Assembly (NCBI GenBank): GCA_021432635.1
Contig: MU270052.1
Coordinates: 466,137 to 530,136, forward strand
Length of the DNA: 64,000 bases
Reading direction: 5' to 3'
From: Thozetella sp. PMI_491
Lineage: Eukaryota > Ascomycota > Sordariomycetes > Chaetosphaeriales > Chaetosphaeriaceae
Shown here: positions 11,140 through 22,699 of the stretch, piece by piece
How the letters are laid out: each line of letters opens with the position of its first letter
Numbering within the stretch: position 1 is the stretch's first letter
Translations under genes and position numbers: made by a program
Notes under the pieces: model-generated
What the model saw: only the letters and a program-made list of their open reading frames with translations
What the model was told of the DNA's origin: nothing
Databases searched by the model: none

Positions 11140-12431
11140 TCAATACACGCTCGCGGTCCCTAGTCCGATCCTATCAGCCAACCATTCATGCGCGAGGGCC
11201 TGTCCGGCTTCTCCCATCTCGATTCCGCCGGCATCATCTTCTACACCAATGTCTATATTTTGGACGCGACTTCTTGGCTCATCTTCCCACCCATGAAATT
11301 CGTCGTCCCATTTTTGCCTCTCCTTGAGCTCAAGCTTCTCTACACTGCGCCTCATCAACGCGGCAAGCTCCTCCGCTTGGGTCTTGAAGCTGTTTCCGGG
11401 CCCAACGTCCTTCTTCCGACGCCGCCTGCGCGTGGTACTGGGAGTTGTGCTGACTGGTGTGGCGTCGTAGAGGAGCAGCGTTGACGGGATTTTGAGCGTG
11501 GACTGACGTGGTGGGAAAGCTAGGTAGCCTTTCCGCGGTGTTTTAAACGGAATCTGCGTGAGAAGCGACGGAGGGGCAGAATCATCCGGGCTCTCGTCGC
11601 CTGCTAGCTCGTCGATTGCAGATGACAGCGCCGAGGAGCCAAACTCGGTCGGCACGAGCATGCCCGGGTTGTGGAAGAAAAGGCTCGGGCTGGCGAAAGT
11701 ATCGAACAGCCTCGATGGATCCCTGAATAAGTCCGGAATTTGGTCTTCCAGGAATCGGAACATGGGGCCTTGACTCTCTTGGGTCCTGAAAAAGGCCTCG
11801 AAAATGGTTTGCCCCTTGGTCCTGTGGATGGGGTGGTCGGGGAGAAAGGTGGTCCAGTTGTAGATGCCGTTGTACGCTACTAGACCGCGGACCGCCATCG
11901 CTTGGTGCGAATGCGACTCCGTCAGGGCGAGGGAGGTGGCCAAGCCGGCACCAAGATAGGAGCCGTAGACGTAGATGTCGCGCCGGGCATGATTCGACGG
12001 AGCAAGGTGCTCGACGATCCAGGAATAGCCAAAGAGGGTATCGTGGATAGCGTTGGGCCAGGTGAGACTTTCTTCCGACTCGGCCTCGCTCCGCCAGCGG
12101 TAATTGATGACCGCTGTCGGGTACCGAGAGAGCCAACCGGGCGAGATGGATGCCGGGGCGCCGGACGCGGGCGCGGAGAATGGCGGCAGGTATATCACCA
12201 GAGGTGCCGAAGGAGATTGCCGTGATACATTATGCAAGCTGGAGCTTTGTTAGTCGCGTTAATGCCAGTGTGTAGCAGCCATGATTCGCACCTCAGCGTA
12301 ACGCTACCATTCGATGCACACGGCACCGAAACGTATTCCACGTGGGCATGTGAGCTCAGCCACCTACGGGCCAGCCATTGCCGCCGCAGGCATGGGCGAG
12401 CTCTCGTTGGCAAGAGGAGCCATCCTCGCAT
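11140..12431 (-). CDS. alpha/beta-hydrolase fold protein
   Basis: Two exons, 12431-12292 and 12238-11140, joined by a 53-bp intron, give 412 aa. Phase is confirmed: the split codon is AGC, and exon 2 continues LHNVSRQ. The fold is shown by YPTAVINYRW (the esterase beta strand before the Ser helix), the nucleophile elbow VYGSYLGAG near residue 138 and a late FHGWEDE that could supply the catalytic His near 370. LLLYDATP is a candidate acid strand. The N-terminus (MRGWLLLPTRARPCLRRQWLARRWLSS in two parts) is rich in Arg, Leu and Ser and could be a mitochondrial presequence, but that is an inference. The C-terminal half has a basic linker (TTRRRRRKKD) that is unusual for a compact esterase. Substrate is unknown. 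It is convergent with the ABCA gene and divergent from the potassium channel gene. Confidence 0.7.
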
Positions 12432-13249
12432 TGCGGCAGAAGCCGCCGCGAAGCCAGAGAGAACCTAGTCTATGTAAAAGCGGAGGTAGTTAGACTTCTG
12501 AGGTGGCCGCAGAGACAGCTGCATTCGGGGCTAGAGCCAGCTGTATTCGGGGCTAGAGCCAGCTGCGAACCTTGAAGCTATACTATACTTTACTAGGCAT
12601 CACGTTCTTTGGTGGGCGGCTGAAATCGAGATTACTTTCTTCGGCGTTTCAAGGTCGTCAAGCTGGCGCTGTCCCACGTGGCCGGGCCTTGGAAGTACAA
12701 TGGCACAAAAGTATGCGAGGCGTGTCGAGGTCCACGCGCGTGAATCGACAGCTAATGGATGGGTGCATGGCCAATCAGGTGCTGCCAAAAAAATTGGAGG
12801 GGTGCGTAGCTTGGCGCGCTGAGTTTCCGCGGATTGTGCTGAGCTGCAGCAAGCCCAATTGGATCTGCCAACCACCGTTGCACCGGGTCGTCGTTTGCCG
12901 CCGCCAGCCGGGTCATCCGACGTCATTCAGAGCTCTGCATTCCCTGCCTGCCACTGGCGGCTCGGCGGCCGCATGATCGCGTCACCGATCGATCTGAAGG
13001 CTCTCCCAAACTGAACCCATCCTTTTGTTTCCCAGCCAAGCCGGCCTGGTTACGACAAGCTTTCTAGCCAAGAGATCCGATGCAGTGGTCTTACTAAGGA
13101 CTCGGAAGGGATCGCGCTCGGGTCAACGATAGCTACAATCTCGACTCGGGTCGACAGCTCTTCTTCATTTTTTTTCCCTGCGCATCCGCAGAACATAGTG
13201 TGCAAATCGGGGTGTGCCGTGTGTTGTCAGCACACACCACCCGCCCAGC
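12432..13249. promoter_or_regulatory. divergent promoter region, hydrolase and TOK channel
   Basis: About 820 bp between two divergent starts. It contains a CCAATCA box at 12771-12777, a perfect TCCGCGGA palindrome at 12826-12833 and a tandem duplication at 12517-12560. CCAATCA matches the core of the fungal CCAAT-binding complex. TCCGCGGA equals the yeast pleiotropic drug response element, but the presence of an equivalent factor here is an assumption. The 5' UTR of the channel gene includes a poly-T run near 13168. Confidence 0.4.
12517..12560 (+). repeat. 22-bp tandem duplication
   Basis: Two adjacent 22-bp units, 12517-12538 and 12539-12560, differ at one base (C in the first, T in the second at unit position 6). 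Each unit begins AGCTG and ends CTAGAGCC, and a third partial AGCTG follows. It lies in the divergent promoter region. Confidence 0.85.
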
Positions 13250-15699
13250 ATGAACGATGCAGATCTAGGCGAGCGCGTCGAAGACCACGCAGAGGCTATT
13301 GAGGATTCAGGCAAGAGCCTGTCGAAGCGCATGTCCAATGATGAAGCGCATCTCGACCCCAGGTTCGTGGCACTTTCTTACCTTTAGCTTCCGCGAATGC
13401 CCCTAGTTCGGCGGCGGGCCGACCATGTCAGAACGTTGTCGTATTGACCGGCCTATCAAGTCGTTGGTGGTTCGCCTCATCGGGCTTCCCCATGATCGCT
13501 GGCACCTTAGGGCCCGTCGCCTCGGCATTCAGCATCCTGTGCCTGGTCCGCCCCTGGCGCCAGCACTTCGTGCCCGGCCCCGGTGCCGACATCCAGAAGG
13601 CCGAGTATGTACCGGATACGAAGTGGGTGATCGCCATCAACGCCGTCCAGCTCGCCATCGCCCTAATTGCCAACTTTTTCTTGCTGCTCAACATGACCAG
13701 GAAAGTCCGGTTCAGCATCTCGCTCCCCGTCACCATCGTCGGCTGGTATTTGTCGGCCATCTTTCTGATAGCTCTCACCGGCACCGGCGGCGGCCCGTTA
13801 CTTCTCGAGCCCCACAACGAGTATGTTTGGTCGCAGGCCTTTTATTACGGCGTCTACGCTGCCGTCCTATACTTCATCGTGGCCTCCCTTCTGGTGGTGA
13901 CGTACATGGGCGCCCTGGCCGGCCACTATGACAAAGACTTCCAGCTTACGACCGCCCAGAGGACGCTCATGCTCCAGACCATCATGTTCCTGATGTATCT
14001 GCTAGTCGGCGCCCTGGTTTTCTCCACAATCGAAGGGTGGAACTATCTCGACGCTGTGTACTGGGCGGACGTCACCCTCTTCACCGTTGGCTTTGGTGAC
14101 CTGTATGCGCAGACCACCCTAGGTAGAGCCTTGCTTATCCCCTACGCTCTGGTTGGTGTGATCAGTCTCGGTCTAGTCATCGGCTCCATTCGATCACTCA
14201 TCCTCGAGCGCGGCAGGCGGAAGCTCGACGCTAGGATGCTCGAGAAGAAGCGCCGCGATCTCCTTCGCCGTATGACAACGAAAGGAAGGGATGGCATCCT
14301 GGAGCCCGTCGGAGACACCCCAGACAGCGCCTCGCGGCTCTCTCTTAGTACGCAAGGGCAGCTGACCGAGCTCGAACGGCGGGAACACGAGTTTAACTTG
14401 ATGCGCAAGGTCCAACAGAAGTCAGAAAAGCGACGGCGATGGGCCGCGATGGCTTTATCTACCGGCACCTGGCTAGTTCTGTGGTTGGTGGGAGCAAAGA
14501 TCTTCCAGAATTGTGAGGCTGAATACCAGAACTGGTCGTACTGGGACTCGTTTTACTTCGCATTCGTCAGCTTGACCACAATTGGGTACGGAGATGTGAC
14601 GCCCATCTCTAATGCAGGAAAATCCTTCTTCGTCTTCTGGTCGCTGCTAGCTCTGCCAACCATGACGGTCTTGATCTCCAACGCCGGAGACACCATCGTC
14701 AAGTCGATACGCGATGCCACTAACCGAGTCGGAGAGATCACCATCCTCCCCAGCGACCGTGGTTTCAAGAAGGAATTTAAGGAAGTGTGTCGAATGATGT
14801 CATTTGGTCGACTATTTGGCCACGATAGTGAAGAGGAAGACGAGTCAGCAAATGTGCACGGGATACCGCCAGGATTCCTAGGTGAAGCCCAGCCTAGGCA
14901 GGAAGACGACGATGACGATACGGATCTCACGGAGGACTTAGATGATGAGATGGAGAAGAATTTGAACCGAGCCAACAAGGAGGTAGAAGAGGCGGCTACT
15001 GCGCCATCTAGAGGTCTCGGGAACGCAACTGGCCAGGCGTCGACATCTAGTGCGTCATCAACAACCCAGCGCCCGACAAGCAAGCAAATATCGTTTCATG
15101 ATCCCCCAAAGCCCTCAGGGACATCCAGCCGACCCCTTCGGAAAGCTGCCACCATGCATCACAATTCAAATCAACAACCCATGGGACCCAGTCTCAAGCG
15201 GGCCGTGTCGATGCCGCGACAGGACCTACCAGTTGCCATACCTGTCAACAAGGCCGATTATCGTGTGCTACTCATTGACGAGATCACACGTGTCATGTCC
15301 CATCTCAAGAGCCACCCACCGAGAAAGTACTCGTACCAGGAATGGGTCTGGTACTTGAGGCTGATCGGGGAGGACGAGAGCAACCCGGAAACACACCGGA
15401 AGGCGCAGCCGCATCGACACGGGCACAAGCTGGCGCCACACCAGTGGCATATGAGCCACCTGGCCCATGATGATCAGCAAAAGGAGCACTCGACAAAGCC
15501 TCCGGAGGGAGAGACGAAGACCGACGAAAGAAAACCGAGCCAGTGGTCGTGGGTTGGGAGTCGGAGCCCTTTAATGGGGTCCCAAGAGGAGGCTGAGTGG
15601 ATTTTGGAGAGGCTAACGGAACGCCTAGCAGAAGAGCTTAGAGGTGCTAGGTCTGAGGAGAAGCGAGGCGGCAGACGCCTGAGTCACGGGGAGCGGTGA
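13250..15699 (+). CDS. outward-rectifier two-pore potassium channel (TOK type)
   Basis: Exons 13250-13362 and 13461-15699 give 783 aa. The acceptor at 13460 joins LDP to SRWWFASSGFPM; it keeps phase and leads straight into the first membrane segment. The TOK layout is visible: four N-terminal helices (about 45-190), then two pore modules. Pore 1 has FTVGFGD near residue 246 and pore 2 has TTIGYGD near 410, each flanked by helices, i.e. eight transmembrane segments and two P loops. A cytosolic linker of about 100 residues separates the pores. The long C-terminal tail is acidic (DDDDTDLTEDLDDE), Ser/Thr-rich and likely disordered. The family conducts outward potassium current across the plasma membrane and sets membrane potential. 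An alternative donor at 13367 paired with acceptor 13431 also stays in frame but adds an unlikely hydrophobic stretch. Confidence 0.92.
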
Positions 15700-16062
15700 T
15701 GATGGCTTTGTAAAATTACGGGATTGGATCTAGTTATGCTGGCGTTCTGCGTGGCATCGAATCATCGAATGTAAGGTGGATAGCTTCTATTCTGTCGATT
15801 GGGGCATGTTGGTAAAGGATATGGATACCTACTAGGTAGCAATTGAATGGCGTTGTTCTTTACTCCTCGCCTACTATAACTGGGGCGCTACCTTGGGTTT
15901 ATATTCCATGGCCATGACTATTGAAATACCGGGCTTATTGACCTCTTTCGTTCTAGCGCTTCTTTGAATGTTATACAAGGTCTAACTATATTGAATTAAC
16001 CATATTCGATATGCGTTACTTCCTCAAAACCGCTTTCCAGTATCTGCCCCTCATTCAGGGTA
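15700..16062. other. convergent 3' intergenic spacer
   Basis: AT-richer spacer between the ends of the channel gene and the minus-strand JmjC-like gene. I see no gene; it should hold both 3' UTRs. Confidence 0.5.
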
Positions 16063-17217
16063 TTAGCGAAACCACCAGTTCACAGATCCGTTGACCCTGC
16101 CTTGGCCGCCCAAGCTCTTCACGCTATGCCACCAGCCCTTGGGTATAAACATGGCATCACCCGGACCCAGGGTGGCTTCTAGTATATCTGCGGATGTCCC
16201 CTGCTCCCAGACGGCTTGGTGAAGAATGTCTCTCTGAACGCCCGTCATCATCTCGGCGCTCAAAAGTGGCGAGAACGAATTAGACCCTGCCTTTTGCTGG
16301 GCTTCGCGAAAGACCTGTGCCCCTTTCCCCGGTGGGATTATTCTGATCACTTTGGATCCGCTGAGTTGGCAGAACACGTTCGGGTTTGGATCTTTGTGCA
16401 GAGGTGTGTAGGTTGGCTCAAGGCCCAACCAGATGCTGCTCCCATATACGTCGCCTTTCCCTACGTGCTTGACCAGCTCAGGCGTCTGCACGTCTTCCTG
16501 CAGATCTTCGGGAAGCAGCTCAAGAGAGGACTGCGCAATGTAGATGTCGGTGAACGGCGGCCTGTCCTGGGTTGCTAGCACGATATCTCGGTATTCAACA
16601 GCGGCAAGGAACACGGCTAGTGGTGCGCTGAACCGTATCAGCTGCGTTCCGGATCGGCTAGTTGCGAAGGGCCCGCAGCCCTGTTTGATGTGGTTTCTCA
16701 AGGGGCCATGGAGGCTGCTGTAGGTTGGATGCTGCTCTAGCCACAGGAGGAATCCCTTGAGCGGAGCGTCACGCACAGAGCTAGTCTCTATTACGGATAT
16801 ATCGGGACTCATTATCTCGTATTCAACGATTGCGTGAGCCGATTCCCTCAGTTTTGGGGCAATCCCAGATTCCTTGTTTGCCACTGCCCGGCTCGTGAAC
16901 CACGTCGAAAGCGCCGGGAGGGGAACGGGCACGGCATCTCCTTGACGCCGCATAATCAGCGGGAGGCCTGGGGCATATGCAAGCTCCCGGATTTGAGTAA
17001 CACTGACATTGCCGCAGGTCTCGAGTAGCTGCGCCTTCAGCTCCACCTCATGGTTGTGCAAACGTCTTACAGCCAAGACTCGCGGTGCAGTGGCGCGTGG
17101 ATAGGAGAGCCGGGAGAGAATACCTCTCCCATGCTGATGCAGCGCAGGACTAGATATCCTGCAGAGCATCATCCATGGATTTGTTCTCTGCTCTTGTAAG
17201 ACATTTCCGGACTTCAT
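16063..17217 (-). CDS. JmjC/cupin-8 domain protein, probably mitochondrial
   Basis: Single exon, 384 aa from the first ATG. The C-terminal half is a cupin-8/JmjC fold: YTPLHKDPNPN near residue 265 supplies the HxD iron pair, and GPGDAMFIPKGWWHSV near 352-367 carries the distal His and the typical strand before it. These residues predict an Fe(II)/2-oxoglutarate-dependent oxygenase, perhaps a protein hydroxylase; the substrate is unknown. An internal start at residue 16 (17172) would give MMLCRISSPAL followed by an Arg-rich, acid-free stretch up to about residue 52, which reads like a mitochondrial presequence. I think that start is at least as likely as the first one. The gene diverges from the CK2 beta gene. 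Confidence 0.82.
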   Translation of the reverse strand: MKSGNVLQEQRTNPWMMLCRISSPALHQHGRGILSRLSYPRATAPRVLAVRRLHNHEVELKAQLLETCGNVSVTQIRELAYAPGLPLIMRRQGDAVPVPLPALSTWFTSRAVANKESGIAPKLRESAHAIVEYEIMSPDISVIETSSVRDAPLKGFLLWLEQHPTYSSLHGPLRNHIKQGCGPFATSRSGTQLIRFSAPLAVFLAAVEYRDIVLATQDRPPFTDIYIAQSSLELLPEDLQEDVQTPELVKHVGKGDVYGSSIWLGLEPTYTPLHKDPNPNVFCQLSGSKVIRIIPPGKGAQVFREAQQKAGSNSFSPLLSAEMMTGVQRDILHQAVWEQGTSADILEATLGPGDAMFIPKGWWHSVKSLGGQGRVNGSVNWWFR

Positions 17218-17929
17218 GAGTCCATTGCCGTCAATAGTAAGATAGGAGACAGGTAAGATCCCAAAAGATGAGCGGAGCTGTGGTTGGAATGTGGTACGTG
17301 GAGTTTTATTTGAAGCTACCCGTTGAAGAAACTTGGCGGGAGCGACAACTAGCGGAGACGGACAAGAAAGGGGTTAAAGTAAACAGAGTGACAGAGATCT
17401 GCTCACTTGATAGCTGTCGAAGTCTGCCCTGGGCCTTCCACCAATCAAGAGGAGAGGACAGCTGCTTGTCGGGTCGGATCATCTTACCCTTCCGCTCCCC
17501 CGCCACCGCGCGCTGCTCGACTGAGGGGCGACCCTGAAGAAAGATAGGGCGCTTGGACCAACCTCCCCACCACCAAATTGAAGGCAAGCACCAGCGTGCG
17601 CAGCCGGCGAAAATACAAGGCAGTCACGACGACAACAAATCCCCCCACCATCAGACCTTGCATCTCGTTTTCTCGCTACGGCGGCCCAGGAAAATAAAAA
17701 GGCTTCGAAACTCCTTCCCATCGAAACCCGACCGTACCTGCCGAATCCTGAGCCCACGATCATGCCCGTGCCATAGAGTGACGACGGCCAGTCATCGCGC
17801 TCGACGGGATTGTTACCCAACAAGACTTACCGGACCCCAGCCCAGGCCCGAGTCGTAGATCTCGCCCAGTCCCCTTCTCCTCCTTTTGCCCCACGCCGCC
17901 GGGCGCCGAGAAAGCACCATAGAGCGAAG
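17218..17929. promoter_or_regulatory. divergent promoter with CCAAT box
   Basis: About 710 bp between the JmjC-like gene and the CK2 beta gene. A CCAATCA element sits at 17441-17447. The part next to the CK2 start is rich in pyrimidines and GCC repeats, as fungal 5' UTRs often are. No other gene is seen. Confidence 0.4.
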
Positions 17930-19026
17930 ATGTCGACCTCGTCGGGTACCCCGGAGTCTTGGATCGCCTCCTTCTGCTCCCTCCTGGGCCACGAATACTT
18001 CGCCGAGGTGTCGGAGGAGTTCATCGAGGATGACTTCAACCTCACTGGGCTCCAGACGCAGGTTGCCATGTACAAGGAAGCCCTCGAGGTACCTCCCCGC
18101 CACCGGTGCCCTCACGCGACTACCCCGCTAACCGTGCCCCGCAGATGATACTCGACGTGGAGCCCGAGGAGGAGGACGACGACGAGGAGGAAGAGGAGGA
18201 GGACGATGAAGACCTGTCAGGAGACGGAAGAGACGGCATGCTCAGGGCCCAGCACGGCGAGCGGCGCCAGCACAGCCGGATCGCCAGCGACCTGTCCGTC
18301 ATAGAGTCCTCGGCCGAGATGCTCTACGGCCTCATCCACCAACGATTCATCTGCTCGCGCGCAGGCATCCAGCAGATGTCAGAGAAATACGAACTGGGCC
18401 ACTTCGGCTCGTGCCCGCGAACAAACTGCAACCAAGCGCGCACCCTACCCGTCGGCCTGTCCGACATCCCCGGCGAGGAGACGGTCAAGCTCTTCTGCCC
18501 GTCCTGCCTGGACGTCTACGTCCCACCCAACAGCCGCTTCCAGACGGTAGACGGCGCCTTCTTCGGCCGCACCTTTGGCGCTCTCTTCCTCCTTACCTTC
18601 CCCGAATACGACCTCTCCAAGTCCGGCGCCGACACCCTTACGAGCCTTGCCCGCTCGGGCAACAGCAGCAGTCTCACGGTAGACGACAACGGGATGATCA
18701 ACGGCGTGTTTGCGCGAAACGTGGCGCCGGGCCTCGGACGAGGGCGCATCTACGAGCCCAAGATCTACGGATTTCGTGTCTCAGAGATCGCGCGTTCGGG
18801 TCCTCGCATGCGGTGGCTGCGCGACAAGCCGGATGATATCAACGAGCTAGACGAGGCGCGTCTGTTCGCTGAACAAGGTGGCGACTCAGACGACGACGAG
18901 GATGGCCGGGCCGTAGCACGGCGGCGTCCTCCCGGAAACGCCCGGCTCCGACAGCAGCGACGACAGCAGCAACAAAATGGCAGTCCGATGGCGGTCGACA
19001 CCAATGGAGTCGAACCAGTGCTTTGA
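17930..19026 (+). CDS. CKB1: casein kinase II regulatory (beta) subunit
   Basis: Exons 17930-18088 and 18145-19026 (intron 56 bp, phase 0) give 346 aa. The N-terminus SWIASFCSLLGHEYFAEV and EFIEDDFNLTGL is the conserved CK2-beta opening. The acidic loop is expanded here to a run of about 20 Asp/Glu residues near 56-75. The zinc-binding block has CPRTNC near 144-149 and CPSC about 27 residues later, with GLSDIPGEETVKLFCPSCLD between and around them. FGRTFGALFLLTFPEYDL follows. The C-terminal tail is Arg/Gln-rich and low in complexity. The protein is the regulatory subunit of the tetrameric CK2 kinase, in nucleus and cytosol. Of the two usual fungal paralogues, the long acidic insert and tail fit CKB1 best; in filamentous fungi this is inferred. 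Confidence 0.95.
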
Positions 19027-19322
19027 AGCAGCCTCTTGGAAGCAACCGAGTCGCCGCAGAGTGTCTTGACAGCGTCGAATGGGCAACGGATAGTGATACC
19101 ACGTAAACTCTTCTGGAGCAAGGGTTGAGGGGTCTACGAGTACTAAAAAGTTTCTCCCGGGTGGCCTCTCGGCTCTCTTCTCAGTAGCCTTCAGCATGGT
19201 CGGCGTTCGTCTCCTCGAAAGGGTTGTTGACGAGATGGTATGGCGTTGCGCGACGGTCTGATACTTGGTTTTATTTTTCCGTTGCTTGGCTCAGCATCTG
19301 GGTGGTCTCGACGATCATGCTT

Positions 19323-19340
19323 CACACACACACACACACA
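19323..19340 (+). repeat. (CA)9 microsatellite
   Basis: Nine perfect CA units in the gap downstream of the CK2 beta gene, followed directly by a C-rich run. Confidence 0.95.
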
Positions 19341-22300
19341 CCCCGCCCCTCTCCTTCTTCTTCCGTCCTTGCCTTTTGATGCATTCGGCCGTGGAGAGGG
19401 AGCCTCGTTGGCCCAGGGGCATAGGACGGCCGTCTTTATATCTGACCAAGTTCGGCCTTAGCCCAGGCGAGGATCCTGCGCCGGGGCCGATAGCTTGGTG
19501 CTTCATGGGCTGCGACTGTAATCCGTCGTCGGTAGCCTTGCGATAGATACATACCTGATTTTCCCAACCTTTACTTCGCCACTGGGCTAGATCATGACCT
19601 GTGATATGACAGTCGCTGTTTGTTCTTCTCCGTCGTGATGTTCGTCGATGGAAGAAAAGAAAGCCGCCTAGTTCTAGAATCGAGCCGCTAGTAGTGTAGC
19701 TGGCGAGATGTGTGGGTACCAAGACATCTGCCTCGACGACTTTATAAGAGTGTGGGCTGTACTGGCTACTCATTTGCCCGTGCCTAGTGGCCAACTGCGC
19801 ACAGGAGGCTGGGCATTGTCTTGTTTGTTGTTGGCATCGTTTCACGTCTCTTGCTCCGTTTAAATGCTATTTAAGCTGTTGCAGGCGGGAGATGGATATC
19901 CATGGCTAGGCTGAGGCACGGGTGTATAAATGAGAGTATGAAGTCTACATAAGTCTATTTCGCTCTATCGGCTCGGGTACTCCCTAACTGAAGCGCCGGG
20001 GACGGGGCGAGTCTACTGGGTTGGGTTGATAGCGCGAAGGCCAACTTTTGGGTGGGGTATTTCCTGTGTACGTCAGGGGACACAGTCACATGCTTGCTAT
20101 ATGATATCAGAGTATTGGTGAGTTGGGGACGAACTCTTGGTTATCTTCATCGAATTTGTCGGATCTCCAAACGAGATCGCCAAAGAGACCCAAGGCCCTC
20201 TACCTTTACTGCTATCCTTTCCATTTTTTGTTGGGCACACGAGGTGGGCCATCGGTCGGCGAATTAAGAGTTGTCGAAACCCACGTGGAGATCCCTGCAG
20301 ACGACTGTTTTGTTTCATGCCAACAGTGTGCGAGGTCCAAGGCCCGCCCTAGCAACCCGGCGACTTACTTCACGGGCCCAGTCCTGTTACGCGTGTCACT
20401 GCTAGGCTCCATCTGCCAAGTATGAGAAGGACGTTCCGTCAAACTCTGCCAGGCAAAGCCCCTTCCTACTAGCGAACGATGGGTCCGCGTTCCAGCGACC
20501 GATTCCCGCGTTCGAAGGCGGCCGGAGTAACTACGGAGAATGGGCGGAACACTGCCACACAGAGCAGGGAACCTCAAGATTGGTTTCTAGCTCGTTCTTG
20601 CGCTCGAAGTTCGATGGGTCGGGTCTAAGGGTTAAACCTCGGGGGGCGGGGTTAAAAAAATAGAGGCAGATTTCTCTTTCATCCCCATTTGCACACAAGA
20701 TTGATACCTAACTTTGGGCCTTGATGGCGGCTTCCAATGGGCTAGTTGCCGACCACCCGCGATTAAGCGCTAGCAGGATGAGTGTTGGGACTCAGGGAAT
20801 GCTCACGCGGAATCGGTCAGTAAGCGCAGCAGACCGGCTCTTGGCGGCTTGTGACCTTGTTGGCCGCTCTTTTTGGCCCAGCACTGGACCGAGATGTCTG
20901 CCCCCATCTCCTCCGGTCCCCGGATGAGAAGCGAGGAGCCCGGCCGGCCGGCTGGGTTTGAAGGGCGGGATGAATGCAACCATGAGCGTCCCGTGTTTCT
21001 CCTCTTTTGCAACGGCGCAATCCAATCCCGGGACGGCAGTCGGGAAAGCTGCACGTTTCTTTTCTGCCCGACGCAATGGCAGCACGCCGCATCCCACTTC
21101 CCGGGCTCGGGAACGCTGCGTGTCGTAGCTCGAGTCATGGAGCGCAGGTAAGGCAGAGCGACGGCAGACGCAGAATGATTCAGAAGGCTCCTTAGCGGCT
21201 TGGGGGGGGAGGAAGCGCCCCATGTGGGGATAACGGTGGGAGCAGCCGAGCAGCCGCCGTCGGATGCTGCCTCGAGTGTCTCGAGGGGGGAGAGGCAGGG
21301 GCCATTTCGATCCACCCGAGGGAGCCGTGGGTTCTAGCTCGGCCGGGGAATGGAGCGCGTACTGTAGTATTCGAGATTACAATCTAGATCTGAGGAGCCT
21401 CCTCGCAGATTTTTCTCAACCCTATCTTCTTCCATGTAAGTGTATTTGTAAGACCGTAGGCTTTTTGCCCCTGATGCCACACACCGCAACTTTGGATTCC
21501 TCCGCCCCTGGTCATTTCGCAATCGCAAGCATCTCAACTAGGCAAGAAAGCGGCAGCATCGGAGGAGCTCGTTTCTTTTTGACGCTTCCCCACCTGCCAC
21601 GGTTGGAAACTTGGACATGATATCTGCGCAACTAAGGATTGGCCGGAATCACGGCCCAGGATCGATTAAAAAGTACTTTTGATAAGCTAGCAGTGCACCG
21701 TCAAACCCCGGGCCGGTGGCCCCCGAACATCAAGCGTCGAGTGAAGCTGCCCTATGTAGTACAAGTAATGAACATACATATATTAGATTGGCCATAGAGC
21801 AGTAACAGTGGTCAGCCCGCCACCCCCTATCCGTCCAGTCGGCGGCCACGAGGTCTGGGAAGGGCCTATAAACGCAGGGATGCACGACGCACTGGCAGCC
21901 TCTCATGCGCCCACGCAAGGTAGGTAGGTATAGAGGCGTACTTAGGTTGAGCAGCTGCCGTGGGACCCAAGGCTTCCAGTCCACCACGATGGGGTTCCAA
22001 TACTAGCCGTCACTGACTTGCAGACTTGCACGCTGCAACGGCACTTGCTTGTGGGCATCCGAACCGAACAGGGAAAGCGCTGCTGCACATCAGTCGGGCA
22101 GGGGTCCGACAGGTGCTCGAACACATTGCCCAATGGCGCCTTTTCGGCCCACCCCACACCGGATGACTCTACGAAAAGTAGTACGGAGCCCCCTTCCCCT
22201 CCACCAACTTCCCGAAAGACTCGCTCGATCTTGCTGCAGTCCCCAAGAGAAGGCGCGGGAACTTGTTGCCGAGACACCACGCAGAGAGTTTTCCCCCGCT

Positions 22301-22691
22301 AGTGGCGGTCTGCCTCCTCCCCTCGAGGAGCGATGCCGGCTGCCGCCAACCCACGTCTTCCCCGATGTGGCATGCATTCAGTGGTGGCCCGGGCAGGTGC
22401 CGGTCACGCATTGGGTCGGCCCAACTTCCCAAGTTTGTGAAATCACTCTGGCTCATCTTCGATCGGCGGTGTTAGTTGGAGGCTTGGGGCCTTCGGGCAG
22501 TGTTATCAACCCGGAGGAAGGACTGGGGTGGAGGAGGGTCGCGGCGAAGAGGCTCCACGAGCGCCGGCCTACCGTTTTCAGATCTGCTCCAAGAAAGCCG
22601 GGCGAGTTCTCTGCTAAATCCGAGGCTAGGGTGCCCCGTGGGTCTGTGGTCTGGCACCCGCCGTGCTAGTTGCGCTCAATGACCGAGATAC

Positions 22692-22699
22692 TCCGCGGG
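22692..22699 (+). promoter_or_regulatory. PDRE-like element upstream of PDR transporter
   Basis: TCCGCGGG, about 575 bp before the start codon of the PDR-type transporter, fits the yeast pleiotropic drug response consensus TCCGYGGR. In filamentous fungi drug-pump genes are controlled by other zinc-cluster factors that bind similar CGG triplets, so this is only a candidate. Confidence 0.25.

Noticed and set aside
13363-13431. Alternative TOK intron (donor 13367, acceptor 13431)
   Set aside because: It is in frame but has a poor donor and inserts a hydrophobic stretch before the conserved SRWWFA start of the membrane domain.
22049-22669. 206-codon plus-strand frame in the gap before the PDR transporter
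   Set aside because: Arg/Pro/Gly-rich residues without any domain, and overlapping frames of similar length on other strands show that it comes from GC composition.
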